Shown one piece after another: positions 51,485-60,225 of a stretch of 64,000 nt of DNA (position 1 is its first letter; every line of letters starts with the position of its first letter). The stretch is from CADEDH01 sp965216205 (GTDB lineage: Bacteria > Actinomycetota > Acidimicrobiia > Acidimicrobiales > SZUA-35): positions 4,278,001 through 4,342,000 of the forward strand of contig OZ244139.1 in assembly GCA_965216205.1 (NCBI GenBank). Direction: 5' to 3'. The translations under genes were made by a program, and so were the position numbers. Below the pieces are notes generated by a model. The model was given only the letters and a program-made list of their open reading frames with translations, searched no databases and was not told where the DNA came from.

Positions 51485-52722
51485 GGCGCGCTCGGCGCGA
51501 GCCCGACCGACAGGATGCCGTTGACGAAGTTCGACGCGACCCGCACCGGCTGATCGGTGAGGTCCAACGCAAGGTTGCGCTTGCGCATCTCCTCCAGCAC
51601 CACTCGGATCTCCATCCGGGCCAGCGAGGCCCCGAGGCAGAAGTGGGGACCGCCGCTGCCGAACGAGCACTGGCGGTTGTCGTCGCGTCCGACGTCGAAC
51701 GTCATCGGGTCGTCGAACATCGCCGGATCCCGGTTGGCGGCGGCGTACCACATCACGACCTTGTCGCCCCTGGCGATCGAGGTGCCGGCCAGTTCGGTGT
51801 CGATGGTGGCGGTGCGCCGCATGTGGAGCACCGGGGTGGCCCACCGGAGCACCTCCTCGGTGGCCCGGTCGAGGAGGTCGGCGTCGTCCACGACGCGCCG
51901 CCACTGGTCGGGATGCTGGGCGAACGCGATCGCGCCGTGGCTGAGGGCGGTGCGGGTCGTCTCGTTCCCGGCGAACACGAGCACGTGGAACAGGTTGCGG
52001 AACTCGCTGGCCGACAGGCGGTCGCCGTCGTCGGTGGCCTCGACGAGCTGGGTGACCAGGTCGTCCTGGGGCTCGGCTCGGCGTTCGGCCCCCAGGTTCT
52101 CCCCGTAGGTGTAGAGGGCGTGACTGGCCGGGCTACCGAACGGCAGGAGCCGGACCGGGGTGGTGTTGCCGAACGCGTCGTCGGGGAGGGACGGGCGGTC
52201 GCCGGTGCCCTCCACGAGGTAGTTCGACAGCTCCACGAGGTGGTCGGCGTCCTCGATCGGCACGCCGAGGATCGACAGGATCACCCGGATCGGGAGCGGC
52301 GCCGCCACCAGGTCGACCCAGTCGCCGCCGCCCCGCTCGACGAACTCGTCGAGCAGTTCGACGGTGATCGCCCGGGTGAGGTCCTCCCACCGCCGGATGC
52401 TGCGGGGGGTGAAGATCCGGCTCACGAGCCGCCGCAGCCGGGTGTGGTCGGGGGCGTCGGTGTCGATGATCGACCGTCGAGCTTCGAGGGCGTCCGCCTC
52501 GAGGTCCCACAGGTTGGTGTGGCCCATGCCCGAGGAGAACACCTCGGGTGTGGCCGACACCCTCTTCACGTCGTCGTACCGGGTGACGGCCCAGAACCCC
52601 GAGCGCTCGTAGGGGTGCCACACGAGCCCTGGCGTGTCCCGCATCTCGGCGAACCGCTCGTGGGGAACGCCCCGCTCGTACACGGACGGATCGGTGATGG
52701 ACACACGCTCGGTGACGGTCAC
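51481..52722 (-). CDS. Cytochrome P450 (first of tandem pair)
   Basis: 413 residues from GTG 52722, 4 bp after the glutamine-synthetase-like stop; an ATG at 52773 lies inside that gene. Heme segment FGSGGPHFCLGASLARMEI, I-helix LVFAGNETTRTALSHG, K-helix TEEVLRWATPVLHMRR. Sterol or terpenoid oxidising families of actinobacteria look alike in these regions. Its position in an operon with an amine-ligating enzyme hints at a nitrogen-containing or amine-tagged substrate. Confidence 0.9.
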   Translation of the reverse strand: MTVTERVSITDPSVYERGVPHERFAEMRDTPGLVWHPYERSGFWAVTRYDDVKRVSATPEVFSSGMGHTNLWDLEADALEARRSIIDTDAPDHTRLRRLVSRIFTPRSIRRWEDLTRAITVELLDEFVERGGGDWVDLVAAPLPIRVILSILGVPIEDADHLVELSNYLVEGTGDRPSLPDDAFGNTTPVRLLPFGSPASHALYTYGENLGAERRAEPQDDLVTQLVEATDDGDRLSASEFRNLFHVLVFAGNETTRTALSHGAIAFAQHPDQWRRVVDDADLLDRATEEVLRWATPVLHMRRTATIDTELAGTSIARGDKVVMWYAAANRDPAMFDDPMTFDVGRDDNRQCSFGSGGPHFCLGASLARMEIRVVLEEMRKRNLALDLTDQPVRVASNFVNGILSVGLAPSAP

Positions 52723-52726
52723 GTCC

Positions 52727-54073
52727 CTAACTGTGCTCGATGAACCGCTCCCGTTCCCAGTCGTTGACGTCATCCGGGTCGGGCGAGCTCTCCTCGGCCA
52801 GCGGGATCTCGGCCACGGCGATGCTCACGAAGCTCCGGGAGAACTCGTCGCCCAGTCGGGTCGCCAGTGGGCTCCCGTCGAACGCGGCGATGGCCGACGG
52901 CAGGTCGGTGGCGAGCGGGACGGCGTCGCCCGGGTTGGTGTACATGTCGCCCTCGGCCATCGGCGGCGGTGAGAGCTTGCGCGCCACCCCGTCGGCCCCG
53001 GCGGCGAGGAGTGCGGCGAGCAGGATGTAGGCGTTGGCGTCGGCCCCGGCGGCCCGGTACTCGATCCGGTTCGCCGGTGAGCCGCCCGCCATCACGCACC
53101 GGGCCAGCACCGTGCGGTTGTCGGCCCCCCAGTGCACGTGGGTCGGGGCGAACGTGTAGGGCCGGATCCGCTTGGGGCCGTTCGAGTTCGGTGCGCCGAG
53201 CAGCACCATCGACGGGGCGTGCTCGAGCAGGCCGGCCACCCAGGACCCCATCAGCTCGTTGGGGGCGCCATCGGAGCTGGCGAAGGCGTTGGCCCCGTCG
53301 ACCAGGAGGCTGGTGTGGACGTGCATCCCCGAGCCCGACGCCTCGGCCCACGGCTTGGGCATGAACGTGGCCCGGAGGCCGTGCTGCACGGCGACCTGCT
53401 TCACGATGCTCTTGAACAGCACGGTGTTGTCGGCGGTCTGCATCGCCGGGCCGTGGCCGGTGTTGATCTCGAACTGGCCCGGCCCGTACTCGGCGTTCGA
53501 CGACTCCACCTCGATCCCCGCCCCGAGCAGCGCCGCCCGCATGTCGGCGAGCACCGCCTCGGTCCCGAGCGCGTCGGTCAGCGAGCTGTACTGGATGTGC
53601 GACTGGATCGGCTCCCAGTCCGGGGTGCAGAGGTAGAACTCGAGCTCGGTGGCCATCACCGGCTCGATCCCGAGCTCCTGGCAGCGGGCCACCTGGGCCG
53701 CCAGCAGCGACCGGGGTGACAGGAAGTGCGGGTCGTGCGCCTGGTCGAACGTGTTGGCGAACATGAGCGCGTAGCCGGGCCGGTGGGTGAGGATGCGACC
53801 GGTGCCGGGGTCCACGCTGAGGTGGCAGTCGAGGTAGCCCGAGTCCATGTTGACGAACTCGTTGTCGGGGAGATCGTTGACGAGATCCATCACGAAGATG
53901 GCGTCGGCCATGTGAACCCCGCCGGTGGTGGTCTGGTCGAAGAACCGCTCGACGGGGACGCGCTTGCCCCGCAGGTGCCCGTGGATGTCGGGGGTGCCGA
54001 TCTCCACGGTGTGCACGCCGGCGGCCACGCACTGGGCGCGGAACTGGTCGAGCGAGGTCGAACTTTCAGCCAT
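52727..54073 (-). CDS. Glutamine-synthetase-like gamma-glutamyl-amine ligase
   Basis: 448 residues. The metal and ATP motifs are present: MATELEFYL, EYGPGQFEIN (glutamates), HVHTSLLVDGANAF and NRIEYRAAGADANAYILLAA, all in the form of PuuA/GlnA3-type enzymes. Real GlnA has the NPTVNSYKRL loop after the ammonium site; here it reads LLGAPNSNGPKRIRPYTFAP, so ammonia use is unlikely. These relatives couple glutamate to amines such as putrescine, ethanolamine or anilines. GGAAGGGAATCC precedes the ATG. First gene of an operon with two P450s. Confidence 0.85.
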   Translation of the reverse strand: MAESSTSLDQFRAQCVAAGVHTVEIGTPDIHGHLRGKRVPVERFFDQTTTGGVHMADAIFVMDLVNDLPDNEFVNMDSGYLDCHLSVDPGTGRILTHRPGYALMFANTFDQAHDPHFLSPRSLLAAQVARCQELGIEPVMATELEFYLCTPDWEPIQSHIQYSSLTDALGTEAVLADMRAALLGAGIEVESSNAEYGPGQFEINTGHGPAMQTADNTVLFKSIVKQVAVQHGLRATFMPKPWAEASGSGMHVHTSLLVDGANAFASSDGAPNELMGSWVAGLLEHAPSMVLLGAPNSNGPKRIRPYTFAPTHVHWGADNRTVLARCVMAGGSPANRIEYRAAGADANAYILLAALLAAGADGVARKLSPPPMAEGDMYTNPGDAVPLATDLPSAIAAFDGSPLATRLGDEFSRSFVSIAVAEIPLAEESSPDPDDVNDWERERFIEHS

Positions 54074-54177
54074 GGATTCCCTTCCGAGTTCTGGTGCGGT
54101 GCCGCACCGGACGGTGCACCAAGATAGGCGCACGGAATCGACAGGCGCAGCGTGGGCGTGGGGTCCACACTGGATGC

Positions 54178-54642
54178 ATGCTCGATGCGGAACGGCTCAT
54201 CGGCCTGCTCGCCGAACCGGAGCGACGGCGGGTGGCCGCCGCACTGATCCTCGCCGGGTCCGACGGGAGCTACGTGATCCTCGAGTCGGTCTTCAAGGCG
54301 GCGGCGGTGAGTCGATCGAGGGCGTCGACGGGCCGGGCTGGTCCGTCGGCGGGCGGTGGCGCGGCCGGCGACGTCGTCGAACGGTCGATCGTCGACGGCA
54401 GGCTCGTCCACCTGCCACGCAAGCGGGCCAAGCGGTTGCTCGTGCTCGACCGGCTCGCCCAGGAGTTCGAGCCTGGCACCCACTACCCGGAGCGGGAGGT
54501 GAATCGCACGCTGCGCCGCTTCGACGACGACGTGGCCACGCTGCGGCGCTACCTCGTAGACGAAGGCTTCCTCGACCGGGCCGACGGCGAGTACTGGCGA
54601 TCCGGTGGCACCTTCGACCTCGACGGCGACCGACCGGGGTGA
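54178..54642 (+). CDS. DUF2087-domain transcriptional regulator
   Basis: 154 residues. The N-terminal 85 residues look like a winged helix (LIGLLAEPERRRVAAALILA) interrupted by a Gly/Ala-rich loop. The rest, KRAKRLLVLDRLAQEF, then THYPEREVNRTLRRFDDDVA and LRRYLVDEGFLDR, is DUF2087, which is often attached to ArsR-type HTH domains. The ATG at 54178 is preferred over an upstream one at 54094. It sits in a divergent position to the glutamine-synthetase-like operon and is a good candidate for its regulator. Confidence 0.8.
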   Translation: MLDAERLIGLLAEPERRRVAAALILAGSDGSYVILESVFKAAAVSRSRASTGRAGPSAGGGAAGDVVERSIVDGRLVHLPRKRAKRLLVLDRLAQEFEPGTHYPEREVNRTLRRFDDDVATLRRYLVDEGFLDRADGEYWRSGGTFDLDGDRPG

Positions 54643-54646
54643 GCTG

Positions 54647-55870
54647 ATGACCGAGGCTGCGTCGGCGTTTGCGTCGTTGGTCGACGCTCGGCGGGAGGAG
54701 CTGATCGAAGCCACGATGTCGTTCATCGCGGTCGGGTCGGAGAACCCGCCGGGGCGGGATCTGACGGCGGCTCAGCGGTGGATCACCGACCGCCTCGACC
54801 ACCACGGGATCGACCACGAGACGTTCGACACCCGCACCGACGAGGCGGTCGCGGTCGGCGGCGAGCAGCGGGTGATCGTCGGGACGATCGGCGATGCCGG
54901 GCCGACGGTGTACCTGCACGGTCACTACGACGTGGTCCCGGCGTTCGACCCGGCGCAGTTCTCGGCACAGTTGGTCGACGGCTCGATCGTGGGTCGCGGC
55001 TCGGCCGACATGAAAGGCGGGCTCGTCGCCATGATGCTGGCGGCCGTGATCCACCGCGACGCCGAGCGACCGGGTCGGTTGCGCCTCGTGTACGTGCCGG
55101 ACGAGGAGACGGGCGGGGCGAACGGATCGGAGCGGTTGGAGGCGGCCGGCGTCCTGCCCGACGCCGACGCGATCGGAGCGATCGTGGCCGAGCCCAGCTT
55201 CCCCGACATCTGGTACGCGGCCCGGGGCGCGTTCACGGTGGAGGTGACCGTCGCCGGGCGGCCGGCCCACGTCGGCCACCACTGGACCGGGGTCAACGCG
55301 TTCACCGCGTCGCACCAGATCGTCGGCGAGCTCCTGCGGTATCAGGAGCGGGTGTCCGAGCACCGGACCGCCCTCCGGATCGAGCCCGAGGCGGCCCGTC
55401 GCTCGATCATGCTGCTCGGCGGCACCGCCGGCGGGGGCACGAACTTCAACGTGGTGCCCGACGAGTTCCGTTTCACGATCGACCGCCGACCGAACCCCGA
55501 CGAGGACCACGACGATGCCAAGGCCGAGCTCCTCGCCGTGCTCGACGACCTGGCCGACCGTCACGAGCTGACGTACCGCATCCTCCAGGACGTCGACCCC
55601 GCCGTCACCCCGGCTGACGACGGGATCGTGCTCGCCGTCCAACGGGCGGTCGAGGCCGCCACGGGCCGCCACCCGTCGCTCACGATGTGCCCGGGTTGTC
55701 TGGAGACCCGGATCTACAACCGGGTGGGGATCCCCGCCGTGGCGTACGGCCCAGGCCCGTCGGTCGTCATGCACGGCCCCGACGAGCACGTGCCGATCGC
55801 CAACCTGCTCGAGGCGTGCGAGGTGTACGTCCGAGCGCTCCACCAACTGCTCGGAGGATCGATTCGATGA
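54647..55870 (+). CDS. M20-family metallopeptidase/deacylase (ArgE/DapE-like)
   Basis: 407 residues. YLHGHYDVVPAFD gives the first zinc histidine and aspartate, GRGSADMKGGLVAMM the bridging aspartate, VYVPDEETGG the glutamates, and HGPDEHVPI the late histidine. The lid-domain part has GRPAHVGHHWTGVNAF. Such enzymes deacylate amino acids or cleave dipeptides. It starts 4 bp after the DUF2087 gene and overlaps the truncated flavin-binding gene by ATGA. Confidence 0.9.
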   Translation: MTEAASAFASLVDARREELIEATMSFIAVGSENPPGRDLTAAQRWITDRLDHHGIDHETFDTRTDEAVAVGGEQRVIVGTIGDAGPTVYLHGHYDVVPAFDPAQFSAQLVDGSIVGRGSADMKGGLVAMMLAAVIHRDAERPGRLRLVYVPDEETGGANGSERLEAAGVLPDADAIGAIVAEPSFPDIWYAARGAFTVEVTVAGRPAHVGHHWTGVNAFTASHQIVGELLRYQERVSEHRTALRIEPEAARRSIMLLGGTAGGGTNFNVVPDEFRFTIDRRPNPDEDHDDAKAELLAVLDDLADRHELTYRILQDVDPAVTPADDGIVLAVQRAVEAATGRHPSLTMCPGCLETRIYNRVGIPAVAYGPGPSVVMHGPDEHVPIANLLEACEVYVRALHQLLGGSIR

Positions 55871-56256
55871 CCTCGCTCACCGGTGAGATGAGGCGGATGG
55901 TCGACGAGGGCCTCGGATTCGTCGCCACGATCAACGCCGATGGCACCCCGAACGTGTCGCCCAAGGGAACACTCGCAGTCTGGGATGACGAACACCTCGT
56001 GTTCGCCGACATCGCCTCGCCGAACACCTCGGCCAACCTGAAGCGCAACCCGGCGGTCCCCGGCCGATGCACTGGGTGCCACCGAAGACGACCTCCGCAC
56101 CGACTACCGTCAGCGCCTGCTCGGATCCGACGCCGAGTACCGGCAGCGAGCCGACCCACTACTCGACCACGATTTCGAGTCCTGACTCTGCATCAACGAC
56201 AAGATCACCCCGAAGTGCTCGGGCCTCGTGAAGGCGACAGAGCAGGCTTCCGCTGA
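55867..56256 (+). pseudogene. Pyridoxamine-phosphate-oxidase-fold gene, truncated and fused to foreign sequence
   Basis: The first 65 codons from ATG 55867 are a good PPOX N-terminus: GFVATINADGTPNVSPKGTL, then HLVFADIASPNTSANLKRNP. After NPAV (about 56062) similarity ends. In the next frame, 56066-56185 reads as the end of another protein (DALGATEDDLRTDYRQRLLG, then DPLLDHDFES, stop), which I cannot identify. So a deletion or insertion has joined two gene ends. The open frame runs on to 56256 by chance. A flavin-binding protein is very unlikely to be made. Confidence 0.65.
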
Positions 56257-56821
56257 GCGGACTATTCAGGCATCGAGTTCTCCGAGATGTCAACGCTCGA
56301 CACTGGCCAGTAAGTGCGGCCTCCTCGGCTGCGATAACGACGTTCGCTTCAGGAGCCTCGATTGGCAGCACGATGGTAAAGGCGATGTCATCCGGGTCGA
56401 CCGAGAAGCGAGCCTCACCAAGTGCAACGGGTACGAGCGAATCTTCCTGTACCTCATCTTGCTCGAGGACCACCGCACCAATGTCGTACACACCGATCGG
56501 CAACTCGATTGCCAACTCGTCTCCGAGTTCGACCACGGCCATCGCTTCAGGTTCTGGTGAGCCGCCGACTGCAAGCAGCACGACGACCGGATGCTCGGCG
56601 AATATCACCTCCCTTGTCGCTGTGTCGGCAGGCTCGAAACGCACGGAGACATGCGCCGCTCGACTGCTAGTGGCGGCAAAAAGGCCGCCTGGGGTTTCGT
56701 GCAGTTGGGAGCCTCGAAGATCGTAGGTGATCTGGGTCCGCCGATTGCTGAAGGCGCTGACCAAGGCCGCTACTCCTTTCAGCGCTGCTCCGCTTCCGGC
56801 TAGCAGTGTTAGGAGCTCCAC
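56159..56821 (-). CDS. Unrecognised protein with C-terminal Cys-His zinc-knuckle motif, low-GC island
   Basis: 220 residues from GTG 56821 with AGGAGG 4 nt upstream. The bulk (residues 20-165) is strand-rich and acidic with no family I know. Residues 174-198 read CRALTSRRTRCLN, then LCRLHEARAL, a C-x(8)-C-x(n)-C-x-x-H pattern found in many phage and mobile-element proteins. GC content is clearly lower than in the neighbours and codons ending in A or T are common. The last 15 or so codons run into the scar region, so the natural C-terminus may be lost. Confidence 0.5.
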   Translation of the reverse strand: MELLTLLAGSGAALKGVAALVSAFSNRRTQITYDLRGSQLHETPGGLFAATSSRAAHVSVRFEPADTATREVIFAEHPVVVLLAVGGSPEPEAMAVVELGDELAIELPIGVYDIGAVVLEQDEVQEDSLVPVALGEARFSVDPDDIAFTIVLPIEAPEANVVIAAEEAALTGQCRALTSRRTRCLNSPLSGSLLCRLHEARALRGDLVVDAESGLEIVVE

Positions 56822-56990
56822 CTTTCCTCCTGACGAGCTGCCCTGCGAGATCTGGGCGGCCCCTCAGCAAGCCACGATCGCACTATCCACAGCCAGTGTC
56901 TGCGGAATCGTCGGCACAGCAAAGGTCCTCACCCAGCCGGGTTGACTCGCTGCTGTGGCACAGGCGGTCTTCGGTGTCACACGTGGGTTC

Positions 56991-56996
56991 TAGGGT
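56991..56996 (+). promoter_or_regulatory. -10 hexamer TAGGGT of the intact HNH gene
   Basis: Six nucleotides before the ATG at 57003; the end of the low-GC stretch. Confidence 0.55.
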
Positions 56997-57002
56997 CGGT
57001 TC

Positions 57003-58481
57003 ATGGACCCGGTTGACGATGCAGATGATCCAGGGCCTGGCGGCGAGCGGCCCGGTGGCGAGTCGGGGGACGCTCGGGCTGGTGAGGTTCCGTTGGCGCA
57101 GTTGGAGTCGGATCTGACCGCTCATGCCGCGGTGATCGCAGCGGCGACGGGCCGATGGCTGGGATGGTTGGCCGAGTACGACCGGCGCCGGGGGTGGGCG
57201 GTGTGGGGCGCCAAATCAGCAGCCCACTGGTTGTCGTTCAGGTGTGGCATGTCACTACGCACCGCCCGTGACCACGTCCGGGTCGCCCGAAGCCTCGAAG
57301 AGCTACCCGTGGTGCGGGCTGCGTTGGCGGCCGGTGGGTTGTCGTTCTCCAAGGCCCGGGCCCTGACCCGCCTGGAACGCCCGATCGATGAGGAAGCCAT
57401 GGTCGAACTGGCCCGGGCCACCACCGCCGCCGAACTGGATCGACTGGTGGCCGGACACCGCCAGATCGACAACACCAACACCCATGACCGGGAGGACTGC
57501 GGTTCCGCGGAACCGTCGGTCGACGACGGGGGCTGGTCTCGACGGCGCTACCGGCAACGCACCCTGCCCGACGGGATGGTGCAGATCACCCTCGTCGTCC
57601 CCGCCGACACAGCCAAACTGATCGACACCACCATCGAGACCCGGGTCGACCAAACCCTCACCACAACCACCCCCACCGCCACACCGGTCCGGGAACGAGT
57701 GACCGAACGGGGCGGGTGGCCCGCAGTCCGGGCCGACGCCGCAGTCGAGCTGCTCACCGGTTCCGCGGAACCGCCCACCGTCGAGCTCGACATCGACCTC
57801 GCCATCACCCTCCCCACCGACGGCGACCCCGCCGAGGTCGACCCCACCCAGACCGCAACCCTCATCACCGGGGCCCGGCTCCCCACCGAAACCACCCGCC
57901 GCCACGGCTGTGACGGCACCGCCCGCCTCACCGCCACCAACCACACCACCAGCGACGGCGAGACCCCCTCGATCGGGGTCGGACGACGAACCAAGATCGT
58001 GCCCCGCTGGCTCCGCCGCCGCCTGGAGCGACGCGACAACTACACCTGCCAATTCCCCACCTGCGAAACCACCCGCCGCCTCCACGCCCACCACATCACC
58101 CACTGGGCCGACCACGGACCCACCGACCTCGACAACCTCCTCCTGCTGTGCTCCTACCACCACCACCTCGTCCACGAAGGAGGCTGGAAACGCACCGGCA
58201 CCGCCACCGACCACCACATCACCCGACCCGACCACACACCCCTCGACACCACCACCAGCACCGACCCACCCTCGAGCCCCCCTGACCTCGAGACCGACCT
58301 CGACACGGGTCACGCCCTCGAACCCGGCGGGCTCACCGCCCAAGCAGGAGCCGGCGACCGCTACGACCACAACTACGTCGTCGACGTCGCCTGGCACCTC
58401 AACCACAACCACCGCACACGAACCCGCCCAACCACCACCAACCGACCAGAACCCCAACCACAACCAGAACCCGACACCTGA
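57003..58481 (+). CDS. DUF222/HNH endonuclease, intact
   Basis: 492 residues. DUF222 occupies about residues 40-330 (AHWLSFRCGMSLRTARDHVR, SKARALTRL), and the HNH domain follows: CQFPTCETTRRLHAHHITHW, then NLLLLCSYHHHLVHEGG, with all zinc cysteines and the catalytic histidines in place. The C-terminal 90 residues are Thr/Pro/Asp-rich low complexity, ending QPQPEPDT. These proteins are multi-copy in actinobacterial genomes and may be selfish or phage-defence related. It starts at the edge of the foreign-looking scar. Confidence 0.85.
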   Translation: MDPVDDADDPGPGGERPGGESGDARAGEVPLAQLESDLTAHAAVIAAATGRWLGWLAEYDRRRGWAVWGAKSAAHWLSFRCGMSLRTARDHVRVARSLEELPVVRAALAAGGLSFSKARALTRLERPIDEEAMVELARATTAAELDRLVAGHRQIDNTNTHDREDCGSAEPSVDDGGWSRRRYRQRTLPDGMVQITLVVPADTAKLIDTTIETRVDQTLTTTTPTATPVRERVTERGGWPAVRADAAVELLTGSAEPPTVELDIDLAITLPTDGDPAEVDPTQTATLITGARLPTETTRRHGCDGTARLTATNHTTSDGETPSIGVGRRTKIVPRWLRRRLERRDNYTCQFPTCETTRRLHAHHITHWADHGPTDLDNLLLLCSYHHHLVHEGGWKRTGTATDHHITRPDHTPLDTTTSTDPPSSPPDLETDLDTGHALEPGGLTAQAGAGDRYDHNYVVDVAWHLNHNHRTRTRPTTTNRPEPQPQPEPDT

Positions 58482-58505
58482 GACGCGGGCCCGATCCGGC
58501 GACTC

Positions 58506-58511
58506 TACGAT
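58506..58511 (+). promoter_or_regulatory. -10 hexamer TACGAT of the SnoaL-like gene
   Basis: Six nucleotides before the GTG at 58518, which supports the GTG start. Confidence 0.55.
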
Positions 58512-58517
58512 CGGGGT

Positions 58518-58940
58518 GTGGCAGACCGGCAGACCATCAGCGCAACCCTCGATCGCTACTACCGGGCGTGGACCGACCGCGACCACGAGCTGTACCGCAC
58601 GGTGTGGGCCGAGGGTGCAGCGTTCGCCGACCCGCCGACCGATGGCGAAGTGCCCCCGACCGGCTTCGACCAGATCCTGGCCGGGATGGAGGAGGTCTGG
58701 TCGAGGGCGGAGTCGATCACCTACGACCGTCACCGGACCTGGTTCTGTGGCCACTCGGTCGCCGCCCACTCCACGGTGTCGATGGGGCTCACCGATGCGC
58801 TGGCCCGGGTCCCGCTGATCCACGTGTTCCGATTCGACGATGCGGGGCTGATCCGGCGACTCGAGGCGTTCCTCGACTTCGACCAGGTCGAGATGGCCTC
58901 GGGTCAGCGTCCCGACTGGATGCCGTTGTCGGACGGTTGA
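58518..58940 (+). CDS. NTF2/SnoaL-like protein
   Basis: 140 residues. ISATLDRYYRAWTDRDHELY is the first helix pair of the fold, and LIHVFRFDDAGLIRRLEAFL the last strands. A tryptophan-rich centre (VWSRAESITYDRHRTWFCG) may line the pocket. Ligand or reaction unknown. It ends 9 bp before the reversed stop of the sigma factor gene. Confidence 0.7.
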   Translation: MADRQTISATLDRYYRAWTDRDHELYRTVWAEGAAFADPPTDGEVPPTGFDQILAGMEEVWSRAESITYDRHRTWFCGHSVAAHSTVSMGLTDALARVPLIHVFRFDDAGLIRRLEAFLDFDQVEMASGQRPDWMPLSDG

Positions 58941-58949
58941 TCCGGCGAG

Positions 58950-60212
58950 CTACTGCGGAACGAGGGCGGCGAGACGCAGGGCGAGCTGTGCCCGGTCGTC
59001 GTCGTTCATGTGGAGCTCGAGCGACCGCTGGAAGCAGGCGACCGCTTCGTCGCGCTGGCCGGTGCGCTCGTACAGGTCGGCTCGGGTCGCCCAGTAGAGG
59101 TGCCAGGTGTCGACGCCGCCGGTTCGCTCGAGATCGTCGAGGAGGGCCAGGCCGGCCGCCGGGCCGAACACCTCGGCCTCGGCGATGGCGCGGTTGACCC
59201 GCACGACGGGCGACGGGTGGAGTCGATCGAGGACGCCGTAGAAGTAGGCGATCTCCTGCCAGTCGGTCTCGGCCCAGGTGGCGGCGGTGCTGTGGAGACA
59301 GGCGATGGCGGCCTGGAGGGCGTACGGGCCGTGGCGGTTCGGCCCGAGCGCCCGCACGACGAGATCCGACGCCTCCGCGATCTGGTCGGCGTTCCACCAA
59401 CTGCGGTCCTGAAGGGGCAACGGCACGGGATGGCCGTTCGTCGCCAGCCGTGCATCTCGTCGGGCCTCGGTGGCGAGCATCAGCGCCAGCAACCCGAGCG
59501 CCTCGGGCTCGTCTGGCATGAGCGAGCAGAGCATCCGGGTGAGCCGGATCGCTTCCCTGGCGAGGTCGACCCGGTCGCCCACCTGGCCCGCCGGCGCGTG
59601 ATGGCCGGTGGTGTAGACGAGGTAGAGCACACCGAGGACCGCGTCGAGACGATCGGGGAGCTCGTGGTCGGGCGGCACCCGGTACGGGATGTGAGCATCG
59701 GCGATCTTGCGCTTCGCTCTGCTGATGCGCTGGGCGATCGTCGGTTCGGGAGCGAAGAAGGCGCGTGCGATGTCCGCGGTCGTGAGGCCGGCGAGCGTCC
59801 GCAGACTGAGGGCGACCTGGGCGTCGCGCGACAACGACGGATGGCAACAGGTGAAGATCAGACGCAACTGATCCGTGCCCTGCGGCGGGTCGCTGGCGAG
59901 GAGTTGCACGGCGGCCGCCTCCTTGTCGGTGCGGGCCTGTTCACGACGGATCCGGTCGATGGCACGATGCCGGGCCGTCGTGAGCAGCCACGCTGCGAGG
60001 TGCTGCGGATCGGCGGAGCGCTCGAACCGTTCGAGTGCCTGCACGGTGGCGTCGGCGAGCGCGTCCTCGGCGAGGTCCAGGTCGCGGGTCCACCGCACGA
60101 GCGAGGCGAGGATCCGCGCCCCCTCGGTCCGCACGATCTCATCGAACGGCCCGAACTCATCGAACGGCCCGAACTCATCGAGGGGCCCAGACTCATCGAA
60201 CGGAGCGCCCAC
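58950..60212 (-). CDS. ECF sigma factor of the ECF42 type, with C-terminal helical-repeat domain
   Basis: 420 residues from GTG 60212. Region 2 (LVRWTRDLDLAEDALADATV) and region 4 (VALSLRTLAGLTTADIARAF, then EPTIAQRISRAKRKI) are clear. A long C-terminal extension carries TPR-like helices (HLYWATRADLYERTGQRDEA). This length and the adjacent DGPF-type gene are the marks of ECF42, which has no anti-sigma factor gene beside it. The first 24 residues are the repeat GPFDEF from four 18-bp DNA copies. It stands in one operon with an SRPBCC gene and the DGPF gene. Confidence 0.85.
   Translation of the reverse strand: MGAPFDESGPLDEFGPFDEFGPFDEIVRTEGARILASLVRWTRDLDLAEDALADATVQALERFERSADPQHLAAWLLTTARHRAIDRIRREQARTDKEAAAVQLLASDPPQGTDQLRLIFTCCHPSLSRDAQVALSLRTLAGLTTADIARAFFAPEPTIAQRISRAKRKIADAHIPYRVPPDHELPDRLDAVLGVLYLVYTTGHHAPAGQVGDRVDLAREAIRLTRMLCSLMPDEPEALGLLALMLATEARRDARLATNGHPVPLPLQDRSWWNADQIAEASDLVVRALGPNRHGPYALQAAIACLHSTAATWAETDWQEIAYFYGVLDRLHPSPVVRVNRAIAEAEVFGPAAGLALLDDLERTGGVDTWHLYWATRADLYERTGQRDEAVACFQRSLELHMNDDDRAQLALRLAALVPQ
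60138..60209 (-). repeat. Four tandem 18-bp copies at the 5' end of the sigma factor gene
   Basis: Units begin CTCATCGAACGGCCCGAA on the plus strand at 60138, 60156, 60174 and 60192, the last two with changes. They lie directly after the GTG start, encode G-P-F-D-E-F and could shift the apparent start of the protein. Confidence 0.9.
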
Positions 60213-60225
60213 TCGCCCGACCGCC

